Positions 6,656-13,664 are shown, counted from the first letter of the stretch. The stretch: DNA of 16,774 nucleotides from Candidatus Wildermuthbacteria bacterium GWA2_46_15 (GCA_001823105.1 MHTO01000014.1:1-16774), one strand, 5' to 3'. Notes: generated by a model not told the origin, from the sequence alone. Numbers and translations are program-made.

Positions 6656-6716
6656 CTTAGTGGCAAAGCAACTGTTTTGTAAACAGTAGACGAGGGTCCG
6701 ATTCCCCCCATCGGCT
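6646..6716 (+). tRNA. tRNA-Thr (anticodon TGT)
   Basis: The acceptor stem GCCGATG/CATCGGC, D arm GCTT-AGTGGCA-AAGC and anticodon arm ACTGT-TTTGTAA-ACAGT with anticodon TGT (6678-6680) are all intact. G1-C72 and C2-G71 fit threonine identity. The T arm is odd: the T loop reads TCCGATT, with C where the nearly universal T55 should be, the stem has an A.C mismatch (6693/6707), and the variable loop is short. CCA is not encoded. The first bases overlap the end of the upstream CDS. Confidence 0.85.
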
Positions 6717-6717
6717 C

Positions 6718-6746
6718 TTGACAAGTTCTAGGTTATCTGTTATACT
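6718..6746 (+). promoter_or_regulatory. Strong promoter of the structured RNA
   Basis: TTGACA (6718-6723), 17-base spacer, TATACT (6741-6746): a near-perfect sigma-70-type promoter directly after tRNA-Thr, with the start expected near 6753. A second TTGACA (6770-6775) with a weak TAACAC 17 bases later may be a tandem promoter. Confidence 0.8.
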
Positions 6747-6752
6747 GCAACC

Positions 6753-7042
6753 ATCCAGAATTGAGAGACTTGACAATGTTTGACTAAGATTCTAACACAG
6801 TCTTGTTGAGATAAGATCTTGCTTCGCAAAATCTTGATTTCTTGCTTCGCTCGAAATTAAACTCTTTCAAGAGGATACGCACCAATTCGTTGGCAGCGTC
6901 CTGGAACTGAAACTCGGTTCTAGAACGCTGTCAGCGACCCCGGGTGAAATTAACCCGGGAGATCAGACAGCCCAAAAACGGGAGGTCTGCCTCCCACCTT
7001 TAGGCCCATCACGCACGAGACGTGATGGGCTCTTCTATTTTT
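6753..7042 (+). ncRNA. Unassigned structured RNA with its own promoter and terminator
   Basis: No plausible coding frame is seen here. Instead there is a chain of hairpins: 6813-6835 (AAGATcTTGC-ttc-GCAAaATCTT), 6837-6857, 6872-6903 (ACGC and CCAA-ttcg-TTGG nested, closed by AGG/CCT), 6901-6923 (CTGGAAC/GTTCTAG), 6927-6971 (GCTGTC/GACAGC enclosing CCCGGGT-gaaatta-ACCCGGG), 6980-6995 (GGGAGG-TCTG-CCTCCC) and a terminator at 7004-7042. I looked for conserved motifs of RNase P RNA, tmRNA, SRP RNA and T-box leaders and found none. 6S RNA is possible, but the chain of separate hairpins does not look like its rod with a central bubble. The 5' end is inferred from the promoter. It may act in trans or as a leader upstream of the 16S gene. 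Confidence 0.7.
7004..7042 (+). terminator. Terminator of the structured RNA
   Basis: A perfect 10-bp stem GCCCATCACG/CGTGATGGGC (7004-7013, 7021-7030) with a 7-base loop is followed by the T-rich run TCTTCTATTTTT. It lies between the RNA and the rRNA promoter. Confidence 0.8.
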
Positions 7043-7049
7043 AAAACCC

Positions 7050-7077
7050 TTGACAAAAGATCTGGATCTAATAAGAT
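7050..7077 (+). promoter_or_regulatory. 16S rRNA promoter
   Basis: TTGACA (7050-7055) and TAAGAT (7072-7077) with a 16-base spacer. The start is expected near 7084, giving a leader of about 255 bases before the mature 16S. Confidence 0.7.
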
Positions 7078-7206
7078 AGTAACCAGATAGAGATATTAAG
7101 TTTGGAAGAAATGAAAGGAGACGGAAACGGCGCGTAAAGACTTAGAGATGAGGGAAAAGACGAAAAATTCAGGAATCGTCTTCCTGTTTTTTGTTTCTGA
7201 ACGGCC

Positions 7207-7240
7207 TGTCCTGAGCGAACGAAGTGAGTCGAAGGGCCAG
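7207..7240 (+). repeat. CCTGAGC...GTCGAAGGG dispersed repeat, leader copy
   Basis: The segment begins GGCCTGTCCTGAGC and ends GTCGAAGGGCC, with an interrupted palindrome between. A shorter copy with the same arms (CCTGAGC and GTCGAATGGG) sits inside the mannosyltransferase gene at 10567-10590. Confidence 0.6.
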
Positions 7241-7287
7241 AACCTTGAAAACTGAACAAGAAACCAGCAAAAAAATAGACCAGTCAA

Positions 7288-7313
7288 TTTGGTTTTTCAG
7301 AGTTGTTCCGACT
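7288..7313 (+). other. 16S processing stem, 5' strand
   Basis: This 26-base segment is fully complementary to 10064-10089 when three G.U pairs are allowed. The two flank the whole 16S gene, the arrangement of an RNase III-type pre-16S stem. Confidence 0.75.
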
Positions 7314-8120
7314 ATTACTTTCCTCGTGATTTTCACGAGGTTATTCTGAGGATTCGATCCTGGTCCAGGATGAACGCTGGCGGCGTGGATAAGGCATGCA
7401 AGTCATACGGTACTGAGGTCGCAAGACCGAAGTGCAGTGGCGAATTGGTTAGTAACACGTAGATAATCTGCCTCGAGGACAGGCATAGTCCCGCGAAAGC
7501 GGGAATAATTCCTGATAGTAATGAGGGGGCGAAAGCCATTCTCATTTAAAGCCGCAAGGCACCTCGAGATGAGTCTGCGTCCTATCAGCTAGTTGGTAGG
7601 GTAACGGCCTACCAAGGCGATGACGGGTAGGGGGGATGAGAGTCTGTTCCCCAACAAGGGCACTGAGACATGGGCCCTACTCCTACGGGAGGCAGCAGTC
7701 GAGAATATTCGGCAATGGGGGAAACCCTGACCGAGCGACGCCGCGTGAGCGAAGAAGGCCTTCGGGCTGTAAAGCTCTTTTCTTTGGGAAGAAGTCGCCG
7801 CTGAGGCGACTGACGGTACCAGAGGAATAAGGGGATGCAAATTCTGTGCCAGCAGCCGCGGTAAGACAGAATCCCCAAGCGTTATCCGGATTTATTGGGC
7901 GTAAAGCGCCTGTAGGCGGCAGGACAAGTCTTTAATTAAAACTCAAGGGCTCAACCTTTGAGTTGTTAAAGATACTATCCAGCTAGAGGGCATTAGGAGC
8001 TGACGGAACGGTCGGTGTAGGGGTGAAATCCATTGATATCGACCGGAACACCAAAAGCGAAGGCAGTCAGCTAAGATGACCCTGACGCTGAGAGACGAAA
8101 GCGTGGGGAGCAAAAAGGAT

Positions 8121-8395
8121 TGGCATGGGTATCCAATTTCATGGTAAAATGAGGTTGGTAGCTAGTCCCTTCTATTGGCAACAATAGAAAGAAAACTTGG
8201 CTATATCGGTAAAAATCCATTAGAAAAATGGAAAATACCGAGGGAAGCGAGCGCTCAAGCGCTTCGCCCCGTAGAGACTATACGCCGAGGTCGCCTTTGG
8301 CGACATGATATAGTCCGAACTGCACGGTAACGCGCAGAGCACGACAGAAATGTCCTGCCTATCTGATTTAATATAATCAGGTTAGTAACATTTTG
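8121..8395 (+). ncRNA. Group I intron in 16S rRNA (near E. coli 788)
   Basis: It interrupts the universal GGATTAGATACCC. If the 5' exon ends in GGAT and the 3' exon starts TAGATACCC, the intron follows a U and ends in G, as group I introns do. The catalytic core is visible: GACTATA (8276-8282) and TATAGTC (8309-8315) are perfectly complementary P7 strands in AGAGACTATA and GATATAGTCC contexts. They flank a P8-like hairpin GTCGCC-ttt-GGCGAC (8290-8304). The 275 nt hold no ORF, so it depends on self-splicing or host factors. The internal guide pairing was not settled: ATCC near 8131 can pair with GGAT but lacks the usual U.G pair. Confidence 0.88.
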
Positions 8396-8496
8396 TAGAT
8401 ACCCTTGTAGTCCACGCCCTAAACTATGGATACTGGCTGCTTGAAGTGTCGACCCTTCAAGTGGCGAAGCTAACGCGTTAAGTATCCCGCCTGGGA

Positions 8497-8528
<32 letters not shown>

Positions 8529-8999
8529 AGACGGGGATTCACACAAGCGGTGGACCATGTGGCTTAATTCGACAACAAACGAGGAACCTTACCAGGGCTA
8601 GAAATCCCATTAAAATCCCGTAGAAATACGGGGCTACCCACAAGGATAATGGGACAGGTACTGCATGGTTGTCGTCAGCAGGTGCCGTGAGGCGCTCCTT
8701 TAAATAGGGAAACCTGCGCAACCCTTACGCCGTGTTTTAAATGTCACGGCGAACTGCCCGGGATAACTGGGAGGAAGGTGAGGATGACGCCAAATCAGCA
8801 TGGTCCTTTGATGCCCTGGGCTGCACACGTGGTACAATGGAGCCGACAATGGGTTGCCAAGCCGCAAGGCGGAGCTAATCCCAGCAAACGGCCCCTCAGT
8901 TCGGATTGAGGGCTGCAATTCGCCCTCATGAAGCCGGAATCGCTAGTAATCGGGAATCAGCTATGTCCCGATGAATATGTTCCTGAATCTTGTACTCAC

Positions 9000-9846
9000 A
9001 ATAAAAGCGCTCGGCAGCTTAATATTCTAGGTGGTCAAAATCCACACCTCTCTTTCGTCAAGAGAGCGTAGCTGAAAGGTAGTTCGTCATCGCGAGATGA
9101 TGAGCGAAGGATCTGGAGGCAAAAGACAGCCCGCACAACAAAAGGGCGGATCGACCCATCGATAAGGCGGTGAGGGTAGGGAAGATCCAAAGAACGCCCC
9201 TGTGGGATGCCTGGAATCGAATATTAGGTGACCCGAGGAGATCTGACGTTGTTATCCGTCACCAGACGAGATATAATGGACTTACGCAGCGTCAGAAGTC
9301 AGCTAAGTCATATTACCCTGAAGAAAGGGGAAGGACTTACTCTAACAAGCATGCTTAACCCTGATTACGTAGTCGGTTTAGTAGATGGAGAAGGAAGTTT
9401 TACGGTTTATGTCAGGAGTCCTGATGTAAACAAAAATGTAAAACGACGAGTAAAGGTAGAACCGAGGTTCTATCTGAAGCTCATAGAAAGAGACAAAAGT
9501 CTTTTATATGAACTTAAGAAATTCTTCGGGTGCGGAAATGTATATTTCCAAAACGATGCTCGTCCGAATCACCAGAATTGCTACCGATACGAGGTTGCAA
9601 ATCGAAGTGATTTGAAAGAAAAAATCATTCCTTTCTTTGAGAAGAACCGATTACGATTGTCGTCAAAGCGGAAAGATTTCCAATTGTTTTGCCGGTTGAT
9701 GACGATGATAGAGAAAAGACTTTATAATTCTAAACACGGACTACGAAAACTTTATCAGGTTAAACAGCAAATGCATTAGAGCTCGTCGCGTGCGGGAAAT
9801 CCGCAGGCGCGATGGGAACATCAACTCTAAGCCCGTAGAGGATAAT
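9000..9846 (+). mobile_element. LAGLIDADG-encoding intervening sequence in 16S rRNA (near E. coli 1399/1400)
   Basis: It splits GTACTCAC from CGCCCGTCAC, the decoding-site strand. The first ~350 bases are non-coding and structured (CTCTCTT/AAGAGAG near 9050, a CATC-gcga-GATG hairpin near 9090, GACG/CGTC near 9245). An endonuclease gene follows (9351-9779), then about 67 bases. The junctions are C|A...T|C, which breaks the group I rule (U before, G at the end), and no P7 pair was found. The last part has a 9-bp stem (9782-9790 with 9808-9816), a GG bulge on the 3' strand, a 5-bp stem and a GAAAT loop, resembling a group II domain V. The 3' end is AT, but a 5' GUGYG is absent. Its class is unresolved. 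Confidence 0.8.
9351..9779 (+). CDS. LAGLIDADG homing endonuclease, single motif
   Basis: 142 residues. YVVGLVDGEGSF (6-17) is the LAGLIDADG helix with the acidic catalytic residues, followed by the expected beta-strand saddle (RFYLKLIERDKSLLYELKKFFGCGNVYF, then YRYEVANRSDLKEKIIPFFEK) and a basic C-terminus. One motif and this length imply a homodimeric enzyme of the I-CreI type that would cut the intron-less 16S gene and drive homing. It may also help folding as a maturase. The ATG at 9351 was chosen: the same frame runs upstream to about 9228, but that stretch is structured intron RNA. Its TAG stop abuts the domain-V-like hairpin. No strong ribosome-binding site is seen. Confidence 0.9.
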   Translation: MLNPDYVVGLVDGEGSFTVYVRSPDVNKNVKRRVKVEPRFYLKLIERDKSLLYELKKFFGCGNVYFQNDARPNHQNCYRYEVANRSDLKEKIIPFFEKNRLRLSSKRKDFQLFCRLMTMIEKRLYNSKHGLRKLYQVKQQMH

Positions 9847-10063
9847 CGCCCGTCACGTCAAGCGAGCTGGGAATACCCGAAAAGGCCCTTAAAGGGCAGC
9901 TAAGGTAGGCTCAGTAAGAGGGACGAAGTCGTAACAAGGCACGCGTAGCGGAAGCTGTGCGTGGATCACCTCATTTTAAAAAGATCGATAGGATTTGATA
10001 GTTGAGAATTCTATTATCAACTTCTAGAGGTATTGGTCTTGGAACCTTAAATTAAGACTACTC

Positions 10064-10089
10064 AGTCGGAGCGACTCTGAAAAACTAAA
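10064..10089 (+). other. 16S processing stem, 3' strand
   Basis: Complementary over 26 bases to the leader segment 7288-7313 (three G.U pairs). The rest of the 16S trailer (9977-10128) has no gene. Confidence 0.75.
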
Positions 10090-10120
10090 CGAGTTTAGCC
10101 TTTTCGCTTCGTGAAAAGGT
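10086..10120 (-). repeat. Double-hairpin dispersed repeat, copy in the 16S trailer
   Basis: On the - strand: ACC, hairpin CCTTTTCAC-gaa-GCGAAAAGG, then CTAAAC-TC-GTTTA. The second stem is TAAAC/GTTTA here, again a paired change relative to TAAGC/GCTTA. It abuts the processing stem and overlaps it by 4 bases. Confidence 0.75.
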
Positions 10121-10129
10121 AAAACCAAC

Positions 10130-10156
10130 CCCGCCTTTTTCGGCGGGTTTTGGTTT
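10130..10156 (+). terminator. 16S terminator, probably bidirectional
   Basis: CCCGCC-tttttc-GGCGGG followed by TTTTGGTTT. The opposite strand also has a T-rich flank, so it can serve the convergent mannosyltransferase operon as well. Confidence 0.8.
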
Positions 10157-10167
10157 GTTCGGTAGGG

Positions 10168-11547
10168 TTAATGAAAAATAAGAATCAAAAACCGGTCGAT
10201 CAAAGAGAGCGGAGGATTGACGAAAAAGCCATAAGTCAGCGGGGAAACAACCAGAAAGAGAGCCAGGACCAAGGCCAGATAGCCAAGGTAGAAAAAAGAG
10301 GAATGTTTGTCAAAAAACCGGCCGACCAGGACGGCAAAGAGGAGAACGGCAAAAGCCAAAGCCGGCAGATAATGATAGAGGAAGGCGACCCGGCCGACAA
10401 GGATAAAGGGCAACAGATTGGCCAGATAGCCCAAGAACAAGAAAGAAACGGCGTATTTCCTTTCTTTTAGTAAGAACCGAACTCCTAAGAAAAGGCCGAT
10501 TAAACCGGAAAACCAAACCACCGGATTGCCCCAGAGATAAATATTGGCCGATCTACTTTCGGTGACTTGCCCTGAGCTTGTCGAATGGGCCCAATACCAG
10601 ACCGGCTTTTTCATAAGGGGCCATTGGTACCAGCGGCTGGAGTCAGGATGTTCTTTCTTAAGACCCGAGCTATAGGAAAACATGGCCTGGTTTAATTCCA
10701 CAAACTTGTTCCAGAAAGGCAAAGGCTTTATTTCTGAACTGATGTTGTTACCGACCAAAGTTCTCTGAAAATCAAGGTTCATAAAAGCGTCGCCCGGGCC
10801 AGAATGAGTCAGTAAATTAAAATGGATAATAAAAGGGATTAAATAGATTGCCAGAGGAATAATAATAAAGACGGAAAGCTTTAAAAAAGTTTTCTTAATC
10901 TCTTGGCTTTTAAAATTCCTCAGAAGATCAAAAAAGATAAAAGCGACGATAATTCCCCAAAAAGACAGGCCCGTCCACTTGATAGAAAAAGACAGTCCCG
11001 AGGCCAAGGCCGCGAGAATGTAAAGGACTATTTGTTTTGAAAAAGTGTTTTGTTTTCTGGCCAAGAGAAAAAGCCAGACAGACAAAAAACCAAAGAAGAA
11101 GAGAAAGCTATCGACGAGAATAAATTTTGATTCGACCAAAAAGGCGTTATCAAAAAGAATCAGAAAAGAACCCAAAAAGGCGGCCCTTTTAGAGCCGCCC
11201 AGGGCCCGGATAATCGGATAAATGAGCAGAACAAAAAGGCTGCCGAAGAGAGCGGGCAAAAAGCGCAAACCCAGAAGGGTCCGAGCATTGGCCACCTCGC
11301 CGATCTTCTCAAAACTAAGCCCCGGCTGGAAATCAAAGAGCTTGGCTACTCCGGCAATCATCAATTTACCCAGGGGCGGATGGATGTCAAAATAGTACTG
11401 CTGAGTGAAGTAGGCAGAAACAAATTTGCCAAAGTGGACTTCGTCAAAAACCACTTCAGCGGGATAAGAAAGGAAGGCAAAGCGGACGACCAAAGAAAGA
11501 AATATCAGGATCAAGAAAAGATGGTGTTGACGCAGAAAATTCTTCAT
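10168..11547 (-). CDS. Dolichyl-phosphate-mannose-type protein O-mannosyltransferase (GT39)
   Basis: A 459-residue multi-pass GT-C glycosyltransferase. It would move a sugar from a polyprenyl-phosphate donor to Ser/Thr of secreted proteins on the outer face of the membrane. The first external loop holds the family Asp-Glu pair (D35-E36 in VVFDEVHFGKFVSAYF) and IHPPLGKLMIA. Further family features are FLVESKFILVDSFLFFFGFLSVW, LSFSIKWTGL, and WGNPVVWFSG near 339-348. About ten membrane helices follow. Residues ~320-332 (AHSTSSGQVTES) come from a dispersed repeat inserted in frame in the loop before GNP. The gene starts 10 bases after the upstream 660-aa membrane protein, so the two form an operon. 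It appears slightly short at the C-terminus. Confidence 0.9.
   Translation of the reverse strand: MKNFLRQHHLFLILIFLSLVVRFAFLSYPAEVVFDEVHFGKFVSAYFTQQYYFDIHPPLGKLMIAGVAKLFDFQPGLSFEKIGEVANARTLLGLRFLPALFGSLFVLLIYPIIRALGGSKRAAFLGSFLILFDNAFLVESKFILVDSFLFFFGFLSVWLFLLARKQNTFSKQIVLYILAALASGLSFSIKWTGLSFWGIIVAFIFFDLLRNFKSQEIKKTFLKLSVFIIIPLAIYLIPFIIHFNLLTHSGPGDAFMNLDFQRTLVGNNISSEIKPLPFWNKFVELNQAMFSYSSGLKKEHPDSSRWYQWPLMKKPVWYWAHSTSSGQVTESRSANIYLWGNPVVWFSGLIGLFLGVRFLLKERKYAVSFLFLGYLANLLPFILVGRVAFLYHYLPALAFAVLLFAVLVGRFFDKHSSFFYLGYLALVLALFLVVSPLTYGFFVNPPLSLIDRFLILIFH
10567..10590 (-). repeat. CCTGAGC...GTCGAA dispersed repeat inside the mannosyltransferase gene
   Basis: On the + strand the arms read CCTGAGC and GTCGAATGGG around TT. 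The leader copy at 7207-7240 shares both arms. Translated on the - strand it gives HSTSSGQ, an insert in an otherwise conserved GT39 loop, with the frame kept. Confidence 0.65.
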
Positions 11548-11557
11548 AGATTATTTC

Positions 11558-13540
11558 TCATTGACAAGCTATTTTTAAGATCTGTCTGTTTCCCGAAGCG
11601 AAGACGACTTGGGTTTTCTCTAGAAGCTTCTTTTCGTCAACTCGGGGATAATCCCGCCTTAAATCATCGTCCAAAAGAATATAAGCGATCTTCTCGTCGC
11701 AGGCTTTTTTAAGGTCTCCTGCCACAACGCTTTCGGCCACCATTCGGTTTCGGGAATAGTCGAGACCTTCGGTCCAGAGCCATCCTTCGAACCCTAGATA
11801 AACCGGCCGGCCAGCTAAGAAAACGGACAAGGGGTCAACGTCTCGCGAGGTCAGAAACAAGTCGTTGGGCTTAGTATTGTCCCTGATCCACGAGGCCGAG
11901 GCAACCTTATCTTTATTTGAATCGGAATAACCGTAGTAATGACTGTTTGAATTTCTCGGCCTTCCCAGGCGGGCGGCAAAATCCAGGCTGCCGGCCAGAA
12001 TAGCCAAGAAGACAAAAGAAATCAGGGCCAATTTGCCCCAGACTCTCTGTTGCCACAAAAAACTGAGCAGGGAACCGACGCCAAAAATAATCGCCAGCAG
12101 CCACCAGTAAAAAAGAATCTTGTTATTATCAAAGGGCCAGGGCTGGAAAAGGAAAAGATTGGGCAAGATGAAAAGAACCAGGGAGGCAAAAAGAAATTCC
12201 GCTGACAGCCTCTCTTTGATTCTAGCGCGGAAACGAGGAATGAGGAAAAGAACAAAACCCAGGACGAGAACCAGAAGCCAGCCCCAAAAGACCAGGCCAA
12301 AGTTCTTTGACCAAAAAACAAAAGGATTGGAATCTGTCGTCATCCAGCCAAACCAGGGCCGGATGAAGCCGGAAGAAAGGACTTGGCTGCCGGCCTTAAG
12401 GTAAATGATTTGGGGTAAGGCCAAAAGCGCGGTTAATAAGCCAAATTTAAACCAAGCTTTCCAGTTCGATAGAAAAAACCAGAAAAGCGAAGCCATTAAG
12501 AAAAAGAAAGCGAGAAAAGAATGGGCATGAGAAAGAGGCAAGAGGCCGGCCACCAGGCCGAAGCGCCAGAACTGTCTATCTTGATCGTAGAGTAAAAGGC
12601 CGAGGAGGAGAAAAGAAAAAATGGCCAAGCCCAGGGGAAAGCTTCGTTGGTGCGAGAGAAAAGAGATGACGGGCACGATCCAAACAATATTATCATTGGT
12701 GTCTTTTTCTGCGGGTTTTCCGCCGGTGCGATTATCCAAATGAGTGTATTCGTGCGGCGGATCGGCCAGAATAGTACTTAAACCAATAAAGCCGTTCCTC
12801 TGATAGCCTTTTTGCAAGTCCTCGAAAAAAACTTTGAAGCCGAGCCCGCTGCCTAAGATAACAAGAATGAGAGCCAAAATGGCCAGGTTTTTTGATCTTA
12901 AGACCCGGTCGGCCAAGGCGAAAACCAGAAGGAGAGACAGGCTGCCAAAGATAAAGAGGGGGATCTGAAAGGCCAAAACTATATCGAGTCCAAAAGAACG
13001 GAAAATCGCCGAAATAAAATTTATCAAAAAAGGATAAACCAAATGAACTCCGGCCGCCACCGGATGATCAATGACAAAAGGCTGGGCCGTGGCCATCCTT
13101 TCAATCATATTGAGGTGAAGGGCAATATCGCCCCAGCCAACTAGAGCTCCGCGCAGAGTGCCGCCTCCGGCCCGGAACAAAACCGTGGAGAGCAACAGCC
13201 AGTAAAGAACCATGAGGGCCAAAAGAAAAACAACCCAGATGTTCTGCCGCGAAAAGTGTCGATAAAAACCAGATAAATTAATCTTCGGGAGAGATGGTTT
13301 TTTTAGAAATCGGAAAGCGGCAATTGGAAGAGAGAGGGAAATAAAGACGAGAACGGCCAAAGATAATGATTGCCACCAAAGGGCCAGAACCAAAACCAAA
13401 AAACCGCTGAAAAGACCGCCCAAAAGAACACTCGCTAAAACCCGCTCAAAATGAGAGAAACGTTTTTGAGGATCAAAAAAATCAAAAACAAGAAAACCGA
13501 AAGCGAGTTGAGCAAAAAGAAAAAGAAAGCTGAAAAGCAT
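11558..13540 (-). CDS. Large multi-pass membrane protein, GT-C glycosyltransferase-like
   Basis: 660 residues with about a dozen hydrophobic helices and a soluble C-terminal region (~540-660). Between the early helices lies GWGDIALHLNMIERMATAQPF, where D138 is placed like the catalytic acidic residue in the first external loop of GT-C enzymes. A later loop carries ILADPPHEYTHLDNRTGGKPAEKD. The C-terminal part (ASWIRDNTKPNDLFLTSRDVDPLSVFLAGRPVYLG, YILLDDDLRR) resembles tails of bacterial lipid-linked sugar transferases. It is probably a surface-glycan or protein glycosyltransferase working with the mannosyltransferase encoded 10 bases downstream. The exact family is not recognised. The ATG at 13538-13540 lies just before the repeat cluster, which may carry its promoter. 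Confidence 0.75.
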   Translation of the reverse strand: MLFSFLFLFAQLAFGFLVFDFFDPQKRFSHFERVLASVLLGGLFSGFLVLVLALWWQSLSLAVLVFISLSLPIAAFRFLKKPSLPKINLSGFYRHFSRQNIWVVFLLALMVLYWLLLSTVLFRAGGGTLRGALVGWGDIALHLNMIERMATAQPFVIDHPVAAGVHLVYPFLINFISAIFRSFGLDIVLAFQIPLFIFGSLSLLLVFALADRVLRSKNLAILALILVILGSGLGFKVFFEDLQKGYQRNGFIGLSTILADPPHEYTHLDNRTGGKPAEKDTNDNIVWIVPVISFLSHQRSFPLGLAIFSFLLLGLLLYDQDRQFWRFGLVAGLLPLSHAHSFLAFFFLMASLFWFFLSNWKAWFKFGLLTALLALPQIIYLKAGSQVLSSGFIRPWFGWMTTDSNPFVFWSKNFGLVFWGWLLVLVLGFVLFLIPRFRARIKERLSAEFLFASLVLFILPNLFLFQPWPFDNNKILFYWWLLAIIFGVGSLLSFLWQQRVWGKLALISFVFLAILAGSLDFAARLGRPRNSNSHYYGYSDSNKDKVASASWIRDNTKPNDLFLTSRDVDPLSVFLAGRPVYLGFEGWLWTEGLDYSRNRMVAESVVAGDLKKACDEKIAYILLDDDLRRDYPRVDEKKLLEKTQVVFASGNRQILKIACQ

Positions 13541-13556
13541 GTTGTTTTCTTATTTT

Positions 13557-13651
13557 ACCTTTTCGCGCCGCGAAAAGGCTAAGCTCAGCTTACCTCGCCC
13601 TAGCGAGGCTAAGCTCAGCTTACCTCGCCCTAACGAGGCTAAGCTTAGCTT
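13557..13651 (+). repeat. Three tandem double-hairpin repeats
   Basis: Three head-to-tail units begin with ACC at 13557, 13592 and 13622 (the last two are 30 bases each), followed by a decayed fourth (ATCACGCTC, from 13652). Each has a variable first hairpin (TTTTCGC/GCGAAAA, then TCGC-CCTA-GCGA, then TCGC against ACGA), the constant GGCTAAGC and a second hairpin TAAGC-TCA/TTA-GCTTA. They fill the gap between the divergent 660-aa gene and ybaK. Translated, they give a repetitive AKLSLPRP-type peptide that is unlikely to be real protein. Confidence 0.85.
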
Positions 13652-13664
13652 ATCACGCTCTAGC

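Larger units (their letters stand above)
7084..7340 (+). other. Pre-16S leader
   Basis: Non-coding leader between the rRNA promoter and the 16S 5' end. It holds a dispersed repeat (7207-7240), one strand of the 16S processing stem (7288-7313, pairing with 10064-10089) and a perfect 8-bp hairpin CCTCGTGA-ttt-TCACGAGG (7322-7340) directly before the mature 5' end. The short open frames here are judged to be chance. Confidence 0.7.

Noticed and set aside
6753..7042. Identification of the structured RNA as RNase P RNA, tmRNA or SRP RNA
   Set aside because: The conserved motifs expected for each (GAGGAAAGTCC for RNase P, a tRNA-like end for tmRNA, the GGAAG/AGCAG loop for SRP) are not present.
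7322..7340. The 8-bp hairpin before 16S as another copy of the double-hairpin repeat
   Set aside because: On the - strand it starts ACC and ends GG, but the following GGCTAA and the second hairpin are missing. It is more simply a leader hairpin.
9228..9350. Longer N-terminus for the LAGLIDADG endonuclease
   Set aside because: This part overlaps structured non-coding intron sequence and has no similarity to the family, and the LAGLIDADG helix normally lies close to the N-terminus.
9977..10167. A 23S gene, 5S gene or spacer tRNA after 16S
   Set aside because: Only a short trailer, a repeat and a terminator follow, then a convergent protein gene.
13557..13651. CRISPR array
   Set aside because: The units are joined directly without spacers, have variable internal stems, and no cas genes are present.
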